From Lachnospiraceae bacterium (lineage in GTDB: Bacteria > Bacillota > Clostridia > Lachnospirales > Lachnospiraceae), in NCBI GenBank assembly GCA_015056795.1, contig SVFO01000015.1, forward strand, positions 1 to 53,100: a stretch of DNA of 53,100 bases, in the 5' to 3' direction. Below the pieces are notes generated by a model. It was not told where the DNA came from. It did no database searches and saw nothing but the letters and a program-made list of their open reading frames with translations. The translations under genes and the position numbers were made by a program. Shown here in pieces: positions 17,456-25,507 of this stretch; within the stretch, counting starts at the first letter, position 1; each line of letters starts with the position of its first letter.

Positions 17456-17537
17456 AAAGAGCTAAAAAAATGATTGACGAATTGTCATGGTACGTGATAT
17501 AGTAGTCAAGCGAGAAGAATTTTAGCTCTTTTTTTTT
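17456..17537 (+). terminator. Long-armed terminator of glf enclosing the rpmG promoter
   Basis: AAAGAGCTAAAA (17456-17467) is exactly complementary to TTTTAGCTCTTT (17520-17531), followed by T to 17537. The 52-base loop contains the whole rpmG promoter, so only transcripts coming from glf carry both arms. Confidence 0.7.
17474..17503 (+). promoter_or_regulatory. Promoter of rpmG-secE-nusG
   Basis: -35 TTGACG (17474-17479) and -10 TATAGT (17498-17503) are 18 bases apart, with an extended TGA before the -10. The start near 17510 lies beyond the first terminator arm, so the new RNA cannot form the terminator. Confidence 0.75.
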
Positions 17538-17579
17538 GACTAAAAATGTATATGATGAAAGATACGTGGAGGTAGAAAA

Positions 17580-17729
17580 ATGCGTACAAAAATCACTTTG
17601 GCTTGTACCGAATGCAAGCAGCGTAACTACAATACTACCAAGGATAAGAAGACTCATCCTGACAGAATGGAGACCAAGAAGTATTGCAGATTCTGCAAGA
17701 CTCATACCGTTCACAAGGAAACTAAATAA
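17580..17729 (+). CDS. rpmG: Ribosomal protein L33
   Basis: A 49-aa large-subunit protein ([17 protein letters not shown]...). Cysteines 9, 12, 36 and 39 form the two pairs of the zinc-binding (C+) L33 type. GTGGAGG stands about 8 bases upstream of ATG 17580. Its place just before secE and nusG is the usual arrangement in Firmicutes. Confidence 0.97.
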   Translation: MRTKITLACTECKQRNYNTTKDKKTHPDRMETKKYCRFCKTHTVHKETK

Positions 17730-17752
17730 TAGTGCTTTGTTAGGAGGTAATT

Positions 17753-17959
17753 ATGGGAGATGCTTCAGAAAAGCAGGCGAAGCCTAGTTTTTGGAAGGGC
17801 TTAAAGTCTGAATTTAAGAAGATTACTTGGCCTGACAGAAAGTCCGCCATAAAGCAGTCGGTCGTAGTTACCATCATCTCGATTGTTTTGGGACTCATTA
17901 TTGCCGTGCTTGATTATTTAGTTAAGTATGGCGTTGATTTCTTGATGTCTATCCAATGA
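17753..17959 (+). CDS. secE: Preprotein translocase subunit SecE
   Basis: A 68-aa single-span SecE of the short Gram-positive form. The amphipathic helix with the signature FWKGLKSEFKKITWPD precedes the transmembrane segment (about residues 38-56). It clamps SecY in the SecYEG channel. AGGAGG lies upstream of ATG 17753. Confidence 0.96.
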   Translation: MGDASEKQAKPSFWKGLKSEFKKITWPDRKSAIKQSVVVTIISIVLGLIIAVLDYLVKYGVDFLMSIQ

Positions 17960-17994
17960 CGTCGTAAAGTCACTATATAAGAGAGGTTGATTGT

Positions 17995-18531
17995 ATGGCA
18001 GAGGCAAAGTGGTATGTAGTTCATACCTATTCTGGGTATGAGAATAAAGTCAAAGCCAATATTGAGAAGACGATCGAGAATAATCCTCATCTTGCGGAAC
18101 AGATTTTGGAAGTTCGCGTTCCCCTTCAGGACGTAGTGGAGGTTAAGAACGGTAAGCAGAGCGTTGTTCAGAAGAAGATGTTCCCTGGATACGTGCTCCT
18201 CAATATGGACATGAATGACGACACTTGGTATGTGGTTCGTAATACTCGTGGCGTGACTGGTTTTGTAGGCCCGGGAAGTAAGCCAGTTCCCCTGACGGAT
18301 CTTGAGATTCGTTCTCTTGGCATCCAGACGGAAGGCGGAAAGAGCGCAGGCATTTCCATCGACTTCGCAGAGGGAGATACCATTGCGATTATTGCTGGCG
18401 TTTGGAAGGATACGGTTGGTGTTGTTCATAAGATTGACATGGGCAAGCAGACCGCAACCATCAACGTAGAGCTCTTCGGCAGAGAGACGCCTGTTGAGAT
18501 CAGCTTTGCAGACGTTAAGAAGCTTGATTAA
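17995..18531 (+). CDS. nusG: Transcription elongation/antitermination factor NusG
   Basis: A 178-aa protein with an N-terminal NGN domain (WYVVHTYSGYENKVKANIE; FPGYVLLNMDMND; TRGVTGFVG) and a C-terminal KOW domain (EGDTIAIIAGVWKDTVGVV). It binds RNA polymerase and links it to ribosomes or Rho. The last codons and stop are partly duplicated downstream (AGCTTGATTAA at 18521 and 18535). Confidence 0.97.
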   Translation: MAEAKWYVVHTYSGYENKVKANIEKTIENNPHLAEQILEVRVPLQDVVEVKNGKQSVVQKKMFPGYVLLNMDMNDDTWYVVRNTRGVTGFVGPGSKPVPLTDLEIRSLGIQTEGGKSAGISIDFAEGDTIAIIAGVWKDTVGVVHKIDMGKQTATINVELFGRETPVEISFADVKKLD

Positions 18532-18565
18532 TGAGCTTGATTAAGAAGTTTGATTTGTAGTTATG

Positions 18566-18595
18566 ATATTTTTCAGGGCATGCCCTGTAAAATAT
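18566..18595 (+). other. Palindromic hairpin between nusG and rplK
   Basis: A near-perfect stem, ATATTTT-T-CAGGGC paired with GCCCTG-T-AAAATAT, is centred on the palindrome CAGGGCATGCCCTG (18574-18587). No T run follows, so it is not a standard terminator; processing or attenuation of the rplK leader is possible. The same 14-bp palindrome recurs at 39861. Confidence 0.5.
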
Positions 18596-18662
18596 AGAGT
18601 GGGAGCAGGAGCGGATTCCCCGCACACTGCGCCGATTTACCACATTATTAGGAGGTGCCAAC

Positions 18663-19088
18663 ATGGCAAAAAAAGTTACAGGATACATTAAGTTACAGAT
18701 TCCTGCCGGCAAGGCAACGCCAGCTCCCCCGGTTGGTCCTGCACTGGGTCAGCATGGTGTCAACATCGTTGAATTCACTAAGCAGTTCAACGCAAGAACA
18801 GCAGATAAGGGTGACGTAATCATCCCTGTTGTTATCACTGTTTACGCAGACAGAAGCTTCAGCTTTATTACGAAGACTCCCCCTGCAGCAGTTCTTCTGA
18901 AGAAGGCTTGCAACATTAAGTCCGGTTCCGGCGTTCCCAACAAGACCAAGGTTGCAACGATCTCCAAGGCAAAGGTTAGAGAGATCGCTGAACTGAAGAT
19001 GCCTGATCTGAATGCCGCTAGCATCGAGGCTGCAATGAGCATGATCGCAGGTACTGCACGCAGCATGGGTATCGTTGTAGAAGAGTAA
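18663..19088 (+). CDS. rplK: Ribosomal protein L11
   Basis: A 141-aa protein with the L11 signatures [31 protein letters not shown] and [15 protein letters not shown]. It binds the GTPase-centre rRNA and takes part in stringent response and factor function. ATG 18663 follows TTAGGAGGTGCCAAC. The 131-base leader holds a palindromic hairpin and a GC-rich stretch (18600-18640) that could be an L1 or L11 control site. Confidence 0.97.
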   Translation: MAKKVTGYIKLQIPAGKATPAPPVGPALGQHGVNIVEFTKQFNARTADKGDVIIPVVITVYADRSFSFITKTPPAAVLLKKACNIKSGSGVPNKTKVATISKAKVREIAELKMPDLNAASIEAAMSMIAGTARSMGIVVEE

Positions 19089-19145
19089 CTGATAATTTTG
19101 GGAGACAATTGCGATTGTCGTTAGAACCTATATGGAGGAAGAATA

Positions 19146-19835
19146 ATGAAGCATGGTAAGAAATATGTGGAGGCTGCTAAGTTAGTTAACCGCGCAACCT
19201 TCTACGAGCCCAATGAGGCGATTGCACTGGTAAAGAAGACCGCAGTTGCAAAATTTGATGAGACAATTGAAGTACACATCAGAACCGGCTGTGACGGACG
19301 TCACGCTGAGCAGCAGATTCGTGGAGCTGTTGTACTTCCGAACGGAACTGGTAAGACCGTTAAGGTGCTGGTTTTCGCGAAGGGAGACAAAGTTGGCGAG
19401 GCAGAGGCTGCAGGTGCTGATTACGTGGGCGGCGATGAGCTGATCCCCAAGATCCAGAATGATGGATGGCTTGACTTCGACGTTGTAGTTGCTACCCCTG
19501 ACATGATGGGCGTGGTTGGTCGTCTTGGTAAGGTTCTGGGACCTAAGGGTCTCATGCCCAACCCTAAGGCTGGTACCGTAACCATGGACGTTGCAAAGGC
19601 GATCGCAGACATCAAGGCTGGTAAAATTGAGTACAGACTGGACAAGACCAACATCGTGCATGTTCCCGTTGGTAAGGCATCCTTCACCGAGGAGGCTTTG
19701 CAGGAGAACTTCAACACGCTGATGGATGCCATTGTAAAGGCTAAGCCCAGCGCACTGAAGGGCCAGTACTTAAAGAGCATCACCCTGACCAGCACCATGG
19801 GTCCTGGCGTAAAGGTGAGCGTAGCAAAGTTCTAA
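19146..19835 (+). CDS. rplA: Ribosomal protein L1
   Basis: A 229-aa protein of standard length with L1 features: [15 protein letters not shown] at the start, [19 protein letters not shown], and the signature [21 protein letters not shown]1 forms the stalk at the E-site and often represses its own operon. It lies 57 bases after rplK, with TGGAGGAAGAATA before the ATG. Confidence 0.97.
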   Translation: MKHGKKYVEAAKLVNRATFYEPNEAIALVKKTAVAKFDETIEVHIRTGCDGRHAEQQIRGAVVLPNGTGKTVKVLVFAKGDKVGEAEAAGADYVGGDELIPKIQNDGWLDFDVVVATPDMMGVVGRLGKVLGPKGLMPNPKAGTVTMDVAKAIADIKAGKIEYRLDKTNIVHVPVGKASFTEEALQENFNTLMDAIVKAKPSALKGQYLKSITLTSTMGPGVKVSVAKF

Positions 19836-19858
19836 TGGAATTTTCCCTAGGAAAAACG

Positions 19859-19883
19859 AGAGCCTTCCGATTCGGAGGGCTCT
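19859..19883. terminator. Strong hairpin after rplA
   Basis: AGAGCCTTCCG (19859-19869) pairs with CGGAGGGCTCT (19873-19883) with one G-U and a 3-base loop. On the plus strand no T run follows, whereas on the minus strand CGTTTTT follows. It probably stabilises the rplA 3' end or pauses polymerase. Confidence 0.55.
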
Positions 19884-19893
19884 AAACATTTGT

Positions 19894-19938
19894 AGCGAGG
19901 AACGAAACCAAGCGACTGCGAAGCAGGCATTTGGTTTC
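19894..19938 (+). repeat. Post-terminator hairpin repeat, copy 2
   Basis: AGCGAGGAAC leads into an 8-bp stem, GAAACCAA (19904-19911) with TTGGTTTC (19931-19938), enclosing CTGC-GAA-GCAG (19916-19926). It has the same design as the repeat after rplL. Confidence 0.65.
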
Positions 19939-19955
19939 GCCCGAGCGTGCACGAA

Positions 19956-20009
19956 ATAAAATCAGAAGCTGCGAAGCAGCGATAGATGCCGAAGGCAGCT
20001 GGATTTTAT
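19956..20009 (+). repeat. Three-way-junction hairpin element
   Basis: An outer 8-bp stem, ATAAAATC (19956-19963) with GATTTTAT (20002-20009), encloses two GAA-loop mini-hairpins: GCTGC/GCAGC (19968-19980) and TGCC/GGCA (19987-19997). A similar architecture occurs at 52994-53044. The 19836-20260 spacer contains this element, a repeat copy, the rplJ promoter and the L10 leader. Confidence 0.55.
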
Positions 20010-20046
20010 GAGTGAAAGAGGAAAGAGGAAACTTTTAATTTTCCCC

Positions 20047-20075
20047 TTGACGTCAAGGGCACAACATGATATTCT
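20047..20075 (+). promoter_or_regulatory. Promoter of rplJ-rplL
   Basis: -35 TTGACG (20047-20052) and -10 TATTCT (20070-20075), spacer 17, with extended TGA before the -10. It precedes the L10 leader. Confidence 0.7.
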
Positions 20076-20081
20076 ACTAAA

Positions 20082-20219
20082 GGTCTTTAAGACCATGCCG
20101 AAGACAGCAGGTGCCGAAAGCGCGAGGGCGCGAAGAGGCGTAAGGAAAAAACGCCTGCCGAGGAGAGTGAGTCATCATTTTGATTTCATGCCTTCCTGTC
20201 TTTGCAGGGAGGCTTTTTT
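20082..20219 (+). ncRNA. L10 leader with attenuator
   Basis: The RNA contains the conserved L10-leader parts CCGAAGACAGCAGGTGCCG (20098-20116) and CGCCTGCCGAGG (20152-20163), joined by a variable stem around 20119-20148. They are followed by an intrinsic terminator: GCCTTCCTG (20190-20198), loop TCTTTG, CAGGGAGGC (20205-20213), six T. In the known Firmicutes class, excess L10(L12)4 binds the kink-turn-bearing leader and favours termination, reducing rplJ-rplL expression. The start at 20082 is inferred from the promoter. Confidence 0.88.
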
Positions 20220-20260
20220 GATACTCCTTTCGGCAACAAAATCTAAAAGGAGGTAACAAA

Positions 20261-20755
20261 ATGGCAAAGATTGAATTAAAGCAGCCCGTTGTGGAAGAGA
20301 TTTCCGCAAACATTAAGGATGCCCAGTCTGTTGTTCTGGTAGACTATCGCGGACTTACCGTTGAGCAGGATACCGAGCTTCGTAAGCAGCTGCGTGAAGC
20401 AGGCATTGTTTACAAGGTTTACAAGAACACCATGATGGTTCGTGCATTCAAGGGAACTGACTTTGAATCCCTGACTCCCTATTGTGAAGGCCCTAGCGCA
20501 GCAGCAATCTCCACCACCGACGCAACCGCGCCCGCGAGAGTACTTGCTGAGTTCGCTAAGAAGGCTGACAAGCTGGAGATCAAGGCAGGCGTTGTGGAAG
20601 GAAGCTTCTACGATGCAAAGGGCATGCAGGCAATCGCAAGCATTCCTTCCAGGGAAGTGCTTATTTCCAGATTGCTCGGCAGCATGCAGAGCCCTATCAC
20701 CAATTTTGCTCGCGTCTTGAAGCAGATCGCAGAAAAAGACGGAGCAGCAGAATAA
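20261..20755 (+). CDS. rplJ: Ribosomal protein L10
   Basis: A 164-aa protein with the L10 pattern: AKIELKQPVVEEIS, SVVLVDYRGLTVEQDTELRK, YKVYKNTMMVRAF and the C-terminal L12-binding helix. It anchors L7/L12 dimers on the ribosome and is the likely ligand of its leader. AAAGGAGGT stands before ATG 20261. Confidence 0.96.
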   Translation: MAKIELKQPVVEEISANIKDAQSVVLVDYRGLTVEQDTELRKQLREAGIVYKVYKNTMMVRAFKGTDFESLTPYCEGPSAAAISTTDATAPARVLAEFAKKADKLEIKAGVVEGSFYDAKGMQAIASIPSREVLISRLLGSMQSPITNFARVLKQIAEKDGAAE

Positions 20756-20840
20756 TTCTGCAAACATTGTCACAAAAAACAAACTGGCCGATGCGTTCGG
20801 CGTAACACTGATTTAGTAAAGAAAAATGGAGGAAATGAAA

Positions 20841-21212
20841 ATGGCTAAGTTAACAGCTCAGGAAATGATCGAAGCGATCAAAGAGATGACCGTTCTGGAA
20901 CTGAATGATCTTGTAAAGGCTTGCGAAGAGGAGTTTGGCGTATCCGCAGCAGCAGGCGTTGTAGTAGCAGCAGCTGGTCCTGCAGCAGAGGTTGAGGAGA
21001 AGACCGAGTTCGACGCAGAGCTTACTGAGGTTGGCGCTGAGAAGGTTAAGGTTATTAAGGTTGTTCGTGAGATCACCGGCCTTGGTCTGAAGGAAGCTAA
21101 GGATCTGGTTGATGGCGCTCCTAAGATGATTAAGGAAGGCGCAACCAAGGAAGAGGCTGAAGAGATCAAGAAGAAGCTCGAGGAAGTTGGCGCTAAGGTT
21201 ACCCTTAAGTAA
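20841..21212 (+). CDS. rplL: Ribosomal protein L7/L12
   Basis: A 123-aa stalk protein: N-terminal dimerisation domain ([20 protein letters not shown]), an Ala-rich hinge (near residues 37-50) and a C-terminal factor-binding domain ending [23 protein letters not shown] 20841 is preferred over in-frame ATG 20826 because GGAGG lies 8 bases before it. Confidence 0.97.
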   Translation: MAKLTAQEMIEAIKEMTVLELNDLVKACEEEFGVSAAAGVVVAAAGPAAEVEEKTEFDAELTEVGAEKVKVIKVVREITGLGLKEAKDLVDGAPKMIKEGATKEEAEEIKKKLEEVGAKVTLK

Positions 21213-21229
21213 TCCAAATAAAAAATTCA

Positions 21230-21262
21230 AGCTGGCCCTGCTTTATGGCAGGGCCGCTTTCG
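21230..21262 (+). terminator. Terminator of rplJ-rplL
   Basis: GGCCCTGC (21234-21241) pairs with GCAGGGCC (21248-21255), extended by AGC/GCT across a bulged T. The trailing TTTCGTTT is a weak T run. Confidence 0.75.
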
Positions 21263-21264
21263 TT

Positions 21265-21310
21265 TAGCGAGGCATGAAACCAAGCGACGCATAAGGCAGC
21301 ATTTGGTTTC
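21265..21310 (+). repeat. Post-terminator hairpin repeat, copy 3
   Basis: AGCGAGGCAT is followed by GAAACCAA (21276-21283) and TTGGTTTC (21303-21310), an 8-bp stem around GCGACGCATAAGGCAGCAT. As with the other two copies, it stands directly after a gene's 3' hairpin. Confidence 0.65.
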
Positions 21311-21365
21311 AAACAAGTCTGATCTATCGTATTAAATTAATTCTAAAAAAATCTCAAAAAAGTTC

Positions 21366-21394
21366 TTGACCTTAATTCCCATTTGTGATATTAT
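21366..21394 (+). promoter_or_regulatory. Promoter of rpoB-rpoC
   Basis: -35 TTGACC (21366-21371), spacer 17, -10 TATTAT (21389-21394) with extended TGA. The leader to rpoB is about 85 nt. Confidence 0.78.
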
Positions 21395-21487
21395 GATAGA
21401 CGCACTATTGTCGTGTATTGGGCTTTTTGCGCGCCAAAATGCCCAAATAATTAGACATGAAATCGGAAAGAACGGGGTGAAGTGTCA

Positions 21488-24400
21488 ATGGAAAAGAACA
21501 GAATACGCCCAATTGCCGGCTCCAAGGTTACGCGTATGAGTTACTCGAGACGGGAAGAAACGCTGGAGATGCCCAATCTGATTGAGGTCCAGAAGGATTC
21601 TTATCAGTGGTTTTTGAACGAGGGCTTAAGGGAAGCCTTCGACGACATCTCTCCCATCGTAGATTACGGTGGATCCATGAGTCTTGAGTTCGTAGACTTT
21701 AAGCTGTGTGAGGATGACGTCAAGTATTCTATTGAGGAGTGTAAGGAGAGAGATGCTAACTATGCAGCTCCCCTGAAGGTGAAGGTTCGTCTCTTTATCA
21801 ACAAGGAAGAGCCTGAAATCGTGGAACATGAGATCTTCATGGGCGACCTGCCCCTGATGACCGCAACCGGTACCTTTATTATCAATGGCGCAGAGCGTGT
21901 CATTGTAAGCCAGTTGGTACGTTCCCCCGGTATTTATTATGGAATCGCGCATGACAAGCTCGGAAAGAAGCTCTTTTCCTGCACCGTGATCCCTAACCGC
22001 GGCGCATGGCTGGAGTATGAGACGGATTCCAACGACGTATTTTACGTTCGCGTGGACAGAACCAGAAAGGTGCCCATCACCGTCCTGATTCGTGCTCTTG
22101 GCGTTGGAACCAACGAGGAGATCATCAATCTCTTTGGCGATGAGCCGAAGATTCAGGCAAGCTTTGAGAAGGATCCTGCTACGAATTACGAGGAGGGTCT
22201 GCTTGAGCTGTACAAAAAGATCCGTCCTGGTGAGCCTTTGAGCGTTGAAAGTGCGGATAGCCTGATCAAGGCAATGTTCTTTGATCCTCGCCGTTATGAT
22301 CTTGCAAAGGTCGGCAGATATAAGTTCAATAAGAAGCTGGCGCTGCGCAACCGTATTCGTCATCAGATCCTTGCTGAGGACGTTGTTGACGTAATCAACG
22401 GCGACGTGATTGCAACCGCTGGCACGAAGGTAACTGCAGAGCTGGCTGATGAGATCCAGAACGCAGCAGTTCCTTATGTTATGATTCAGACGGAGGAGAG
22501 AAACGTTAAGGTTCTTTCCAACATGATGGTTAATCTTACCAACTTCGTAGAGTGCGATCCCAGAGATTTCGGCATTCACGAGCTGGTTTACTATCCTGTG
22601 CTCAAAAAGATTTTGGATGAGTTTGGCGATGATCCTGAGAAGCTGGGCGATGCACTGCAGAAGAACGTGCATGAGCTGGTTCCCAAGCACATTACCGTAG
22701 AAGACATTTTCGCATCCATCAACTATAACATGCATCTGGAGTATGGCCTTGGCAAGGACGATGACATCGACCACCTTGGCAACAGACGTATCCGTGCCGT
22801 TGGTGAGCTTTTGCAGAATCAGTACCGCATCGGTCTTTCCAGAATGGAAAGAGTGGTTCGCGAGCGTATGACCACGCATGACACGGAGGAGATTTCCCTT
22901 CAGAATTTGATCAACATTAAGCCCGTGACGGCAGCCGTAAAGGAGTTCTTCGGAAGCTCCCAGCTGTCCCAGTTCATGGATCAGAATAACCCTCTGGGTG
23001 AGCTGACGCATAAGAGACGTCTTTCCGCATTGGGACCTGGTGGTCTGTCCAGAGACCGTGCCGGATTCGAGGTTCGTGACGTACATTATTCCCACTATGG
23101 AAGAATGTGCCCCATTGAGACCCCTGAAGGTCCTAACATCGGTCTGATCAACTCCCTTGCAAGCTATGCAAGGATTAATGAATATGGTTTTGTGGAGGCT
23201 CCTTATCGTAAGATTGATAAGAGCGATCCTAAGAATCCCCGCGTAACGGATGAGGTTGTTTACATGACCGCCGACGAGGAGGACAACTACCACGTAGCAC
23301 AGGCAAACGAGCCCCTGGATGAGAACGGACATTTCGTTCGTAACATGGTTTCCGGTCGTTATCGCGAGGAGACCCAGGCATATCCCAAGGCAATGTTTGA
23401 CTACATGGACGTGTCTCCTAAGATGGTATTCTCCGTTGCAACGGCTTTGATTCCTTTCCTGGAGAACGACGACGCAAACCGTGCGCTGATGGGTTCCAAC
23501 ATGCAGCGTCAGGCAGTGCCCCTGCTTCTCACCGAGGCACCCGTTGTTGGTACTGGTATGGAAGTAAAGACGGCCGTTGACTCTGGTGTCTGCGTTGTTG
23601 CAAAGAAGGCCGGAACCGTGGATTACGTAGCATCTGACATGATTCGCATCAGCTATGACGAGGGTGGAAGCGAGGAGTATCACTTGACGAAGTTCGCTCG
23701 TTCCAACCAGTCGAACTGCTATAATCAGAAGCCTATTGTATTCAAGGGTGAGCATGTGGAAGCAGGACAGGTAATCGCAGATGGTCCTTCCACTTCCCAG
23801 GGTGAGCTTGCACTTGGAAAGAACCCCCTGATCGGTTTCATGACCTGGGAGGGTTATAACTACGAGGATGCAGTTCTGCTTTCCGAGAGACTTGTGCAGG
23901 AGGATGTTTACACCTCCGTACATATTGAGGAATATGAGGCAGAGGCCCGTGACACCAAGCTCGGACCCGAGGAGATTACCCGCGACGTTCCTGGCGTTGG
24001 TGATGATGCGTTGAAGGATCTGGATGATCGCGGAATTATCCGCATCGGTGCAGAGGTTCGAGCCGGTGACATTTTGGTTGGTAAGGTAACGCCGAAGGGC
24101 GAGACCGAGCTGACTGCCGAGGAGAGACTCCTTCGTGCCATCTTTGGTGAGAAGGCAAGAGAGGTGCGTGACACTTCCCTGAAGGTTCCTCACGGTGAGT
24201 ATGGTATTGTTGTTGACGCGAAGGTATTTACTCGTGAGAACAGCGACGAGCTGTCTCCTGGAGTAAACCAGACCGTTCGTATTTACATTGCACAGAAGAG
24301 AAAGATCTCCGTCGGTGATAAGATGGCAGGTCGTCACGGTAACAAGGGTGTCGTTTCCCGCGTGCTTCCCGTGGAGGATATGCCTTATCTGCCCAACGGA

Positions 24401-25417
24401 CGTCCTCTGGACATCGTTCTGAATCCTCTGGGCGTGCCTTCTCGTATGAATATCGGTCAGGTGCTAGAGATTCATCTGTCCCTGGCTGCAAAGGCACTTG
24501 GATTTAACGTAGCTACCCCCGTATTTGATGGCGCGAACGAGCACGACATCATGGATACGCTGGATCTGGCTAACGATTATGCAAACCTTCCTTTCGATGC
24601 CGCTGAGGCAAAGCAGTGGAAGGCGGATGGCTTGACCACGACTGCTGACGGCAGAGAGTGGAATGGCGATACCTTCGAGAGCCTGCATAAGGAAGAGCTT
24701 CTTCCTGAGGTCCTGAAGTATTTGTCTGACAACAGAGAGCACAGAAAGCTTTGGAAGGGCGTGCCCATTTCCAGAGACGGTAAGGTTCGTCTGAGAGACG
24801 GTAGAACGGGTGAGTATTTCGACAGCCCCGTTACCATCGGTCACATGCATTACTTGAAGCTCCATCACCTGGTAGACGATAAGATCCATGCCCGTTCTAC
24901 CGGCCCGTACTCCCTGGTTACCCAGCAGCCTTTGGGTGGTAAGGCACAGTTCGGTGGACAGCGTTTCGGAGAGATGGAGGTTTGGGCTCTGGAGGCATAT
25001 GGCGCATCCTATACCTTGCAGGAAATCCTGACCGTGAAGTCTGATGACGTGATCGGACGTGTAAAGACATATGAAGCAATCATCAAGGGTGACAACATTC
25101 CTCCTGCAGGAATTCCTGAGTCCTTCAAGGTGCTTTTGAAGGAGCTGCAGGCACTCGGACTTGACGTGAGAGTGCTTGGCGAGGACGGCGAGGAAGTCCA
25201 GATCATGGAAAACATTGATTATGGTGATTCTGAGTACCGTTTCGATCTTGATGATGACCGCAAATATAATGATTATGATGCTAATTCGCTTGGTGCCATG
25301 GGTTATCAGACCAAGGAATTCAGTGAAGACGGTGAATTCGTGGATGCTGAGCCGGAAGGCGATTTCACGTACGAGGATGATTACACCGAAGATTCCTATG
25401 ACGACATAGACGAGTAA
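21488..25417 (+). CDS. rpoB: RNA polymerase beta subunit
   Basis: A 1309-aa beta subunit. The rifampicin pocket is intact and wild-type in form ([20 protein letters not shown] followed by SALGPGGL), as are [28 protein letters not shown] and the C-terminal [20 protein letters not shown]. The tail ends in an acidic, Y/D-rich stretch ([16 protein letters not shown]), common in clostridia. ATG 21488 has GGGGTGA about 7 bases upstream; the in-frame GTG at 21482 is too close to that site. It is cotranscribed with rpoC. Confidence 0.98.
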   Translation: MEKNRIRPIAGSKVTRMSYSRREETLEMPNLIEVQKDSYQWFLNEGLREAFDDISPIVDYGGSMSLEFVDFKLCEDDVKYSIEECKERDANYAAPLKVKVRLFINKEEPEIVEHEIFMGDLPLMTATGTFIINGAERVIVSQLVRSPGIYYGIAHDKLGKKLFSCTVIPNRGAWLEYETDSNDVFYVRVDRTRKVPITVLIRALGVGTNEEIINLFGDEPKIQASFEKDPATNYEEGLLELYKKIRPGEPLSVESADSLIKAMFFDPRRYDLAKVGRYKFNKKLALRNRIRHQILAEDVVDVINGDVIATAGTKVTAELADEIQNAAVPYVMIQTEERNVKVLSNMMVNLTNFVECDPRDFGIHELVYYPVLKKILDEFGDDPEKLGDALQKNVHELVPKHITVEDIFASINYNMHLEYGLGKDDDIDHLGNRRIRAVGELLQNQYRIGLSRMERVVRERMTTHDTEEISLQNLINIKPVTAAVKEFFGSSQLSQFMDQNNPLGELTHKRRLSALGPGGLSRDRAGFEVRDVHYSHYGRMCPIETPEGPNIGLINSLASYARINEYGFVEAPYRKIDKSDPKNPRVTDEVVYMTADEEDNYHVAQANEPLDENGHFVRNMVSGRYREETQAYPKAMFDYMDVSPKMVFSVATALIPFLENDDANRALMGSNMQRQAVPLLLTEAPVVGTGMEVKTAVDSGVCVVAKKAGTVDYVASDMIRISYDEGGSEEYHLTKFARSNQSNCYNQKPIVFKGEHVEAGQVIADGPSTSQGELALGKNPLIGFMTWEGYNYEDAVLLSERLVQEDVYTSVHIEEYEAEARDTKLGPEEITRDVPGVGDDALKDLDDRGIIRIGAEVRAGDILVGKVTPKGETELTAEERLLRAIFGEKAREVRDTSLKVPHGEYGIVVDAKVFTRENSDELSPGVNQTVRIYIAQKRKISVGDKMAGRHGNKGVVSRVLPVEDMPYLPNGRPLDIVLNPLGVPSRMNIGQVLEIHLSLAAKALGFNVATPVFDGANEHDIMDTLDLANDYANLPFDAAEAKQWKADGLTTTADGREWNGDTFESLHKEELLPEVLKYLSDNREHRKLWKGVPISRDGKVRLRDGRTGEYFDSPVTIGHMHYLKLHHLVDDKIHARSTGPYSLVTQQPLGGKAQFGGQRFGEMEVWALEAYGASYTLQEILTVKSDDVIGRVKTYEAIIKGDNIPPAGIPESFKVLLKELQALGLDVRVLGEDGEEVQIMENIDYGDSEYRFDLDDDRKYNDYDANSLGAMGYQTKEFSEDGEFVDAEPEGDFTYEDDYTEDSYDDIDE

Positions 25418-25507
25418 TCGTCAAAACCATGCAGCCCACAGGCCGCTGATGCAGTTGCTAAGGCGGCCGGGGCAAGAAAGCAGATTAGCAGAAAGGGAGT
25501 GCCATAA

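Noticed and set aside
20008..20256. 82-codon open frame between rplA and rplJ
   Set aside because: It runs across the rplJ promoter and the L10 leader and ends in the rplJ ribosome site; the RNA structure explains the region better.
22960..23060. Rifampicin-resistance change in rpoB
   Set aside because: The D, H and S residues of the resistance cluster are those of sensitive enzymes.
21626..24337. 903-codon open frame antisense to rpoB
   Set aside because: It is a shadow produced by the strong codon bias of rpoB; it has no ribosome site, promoter or recognisable domain.
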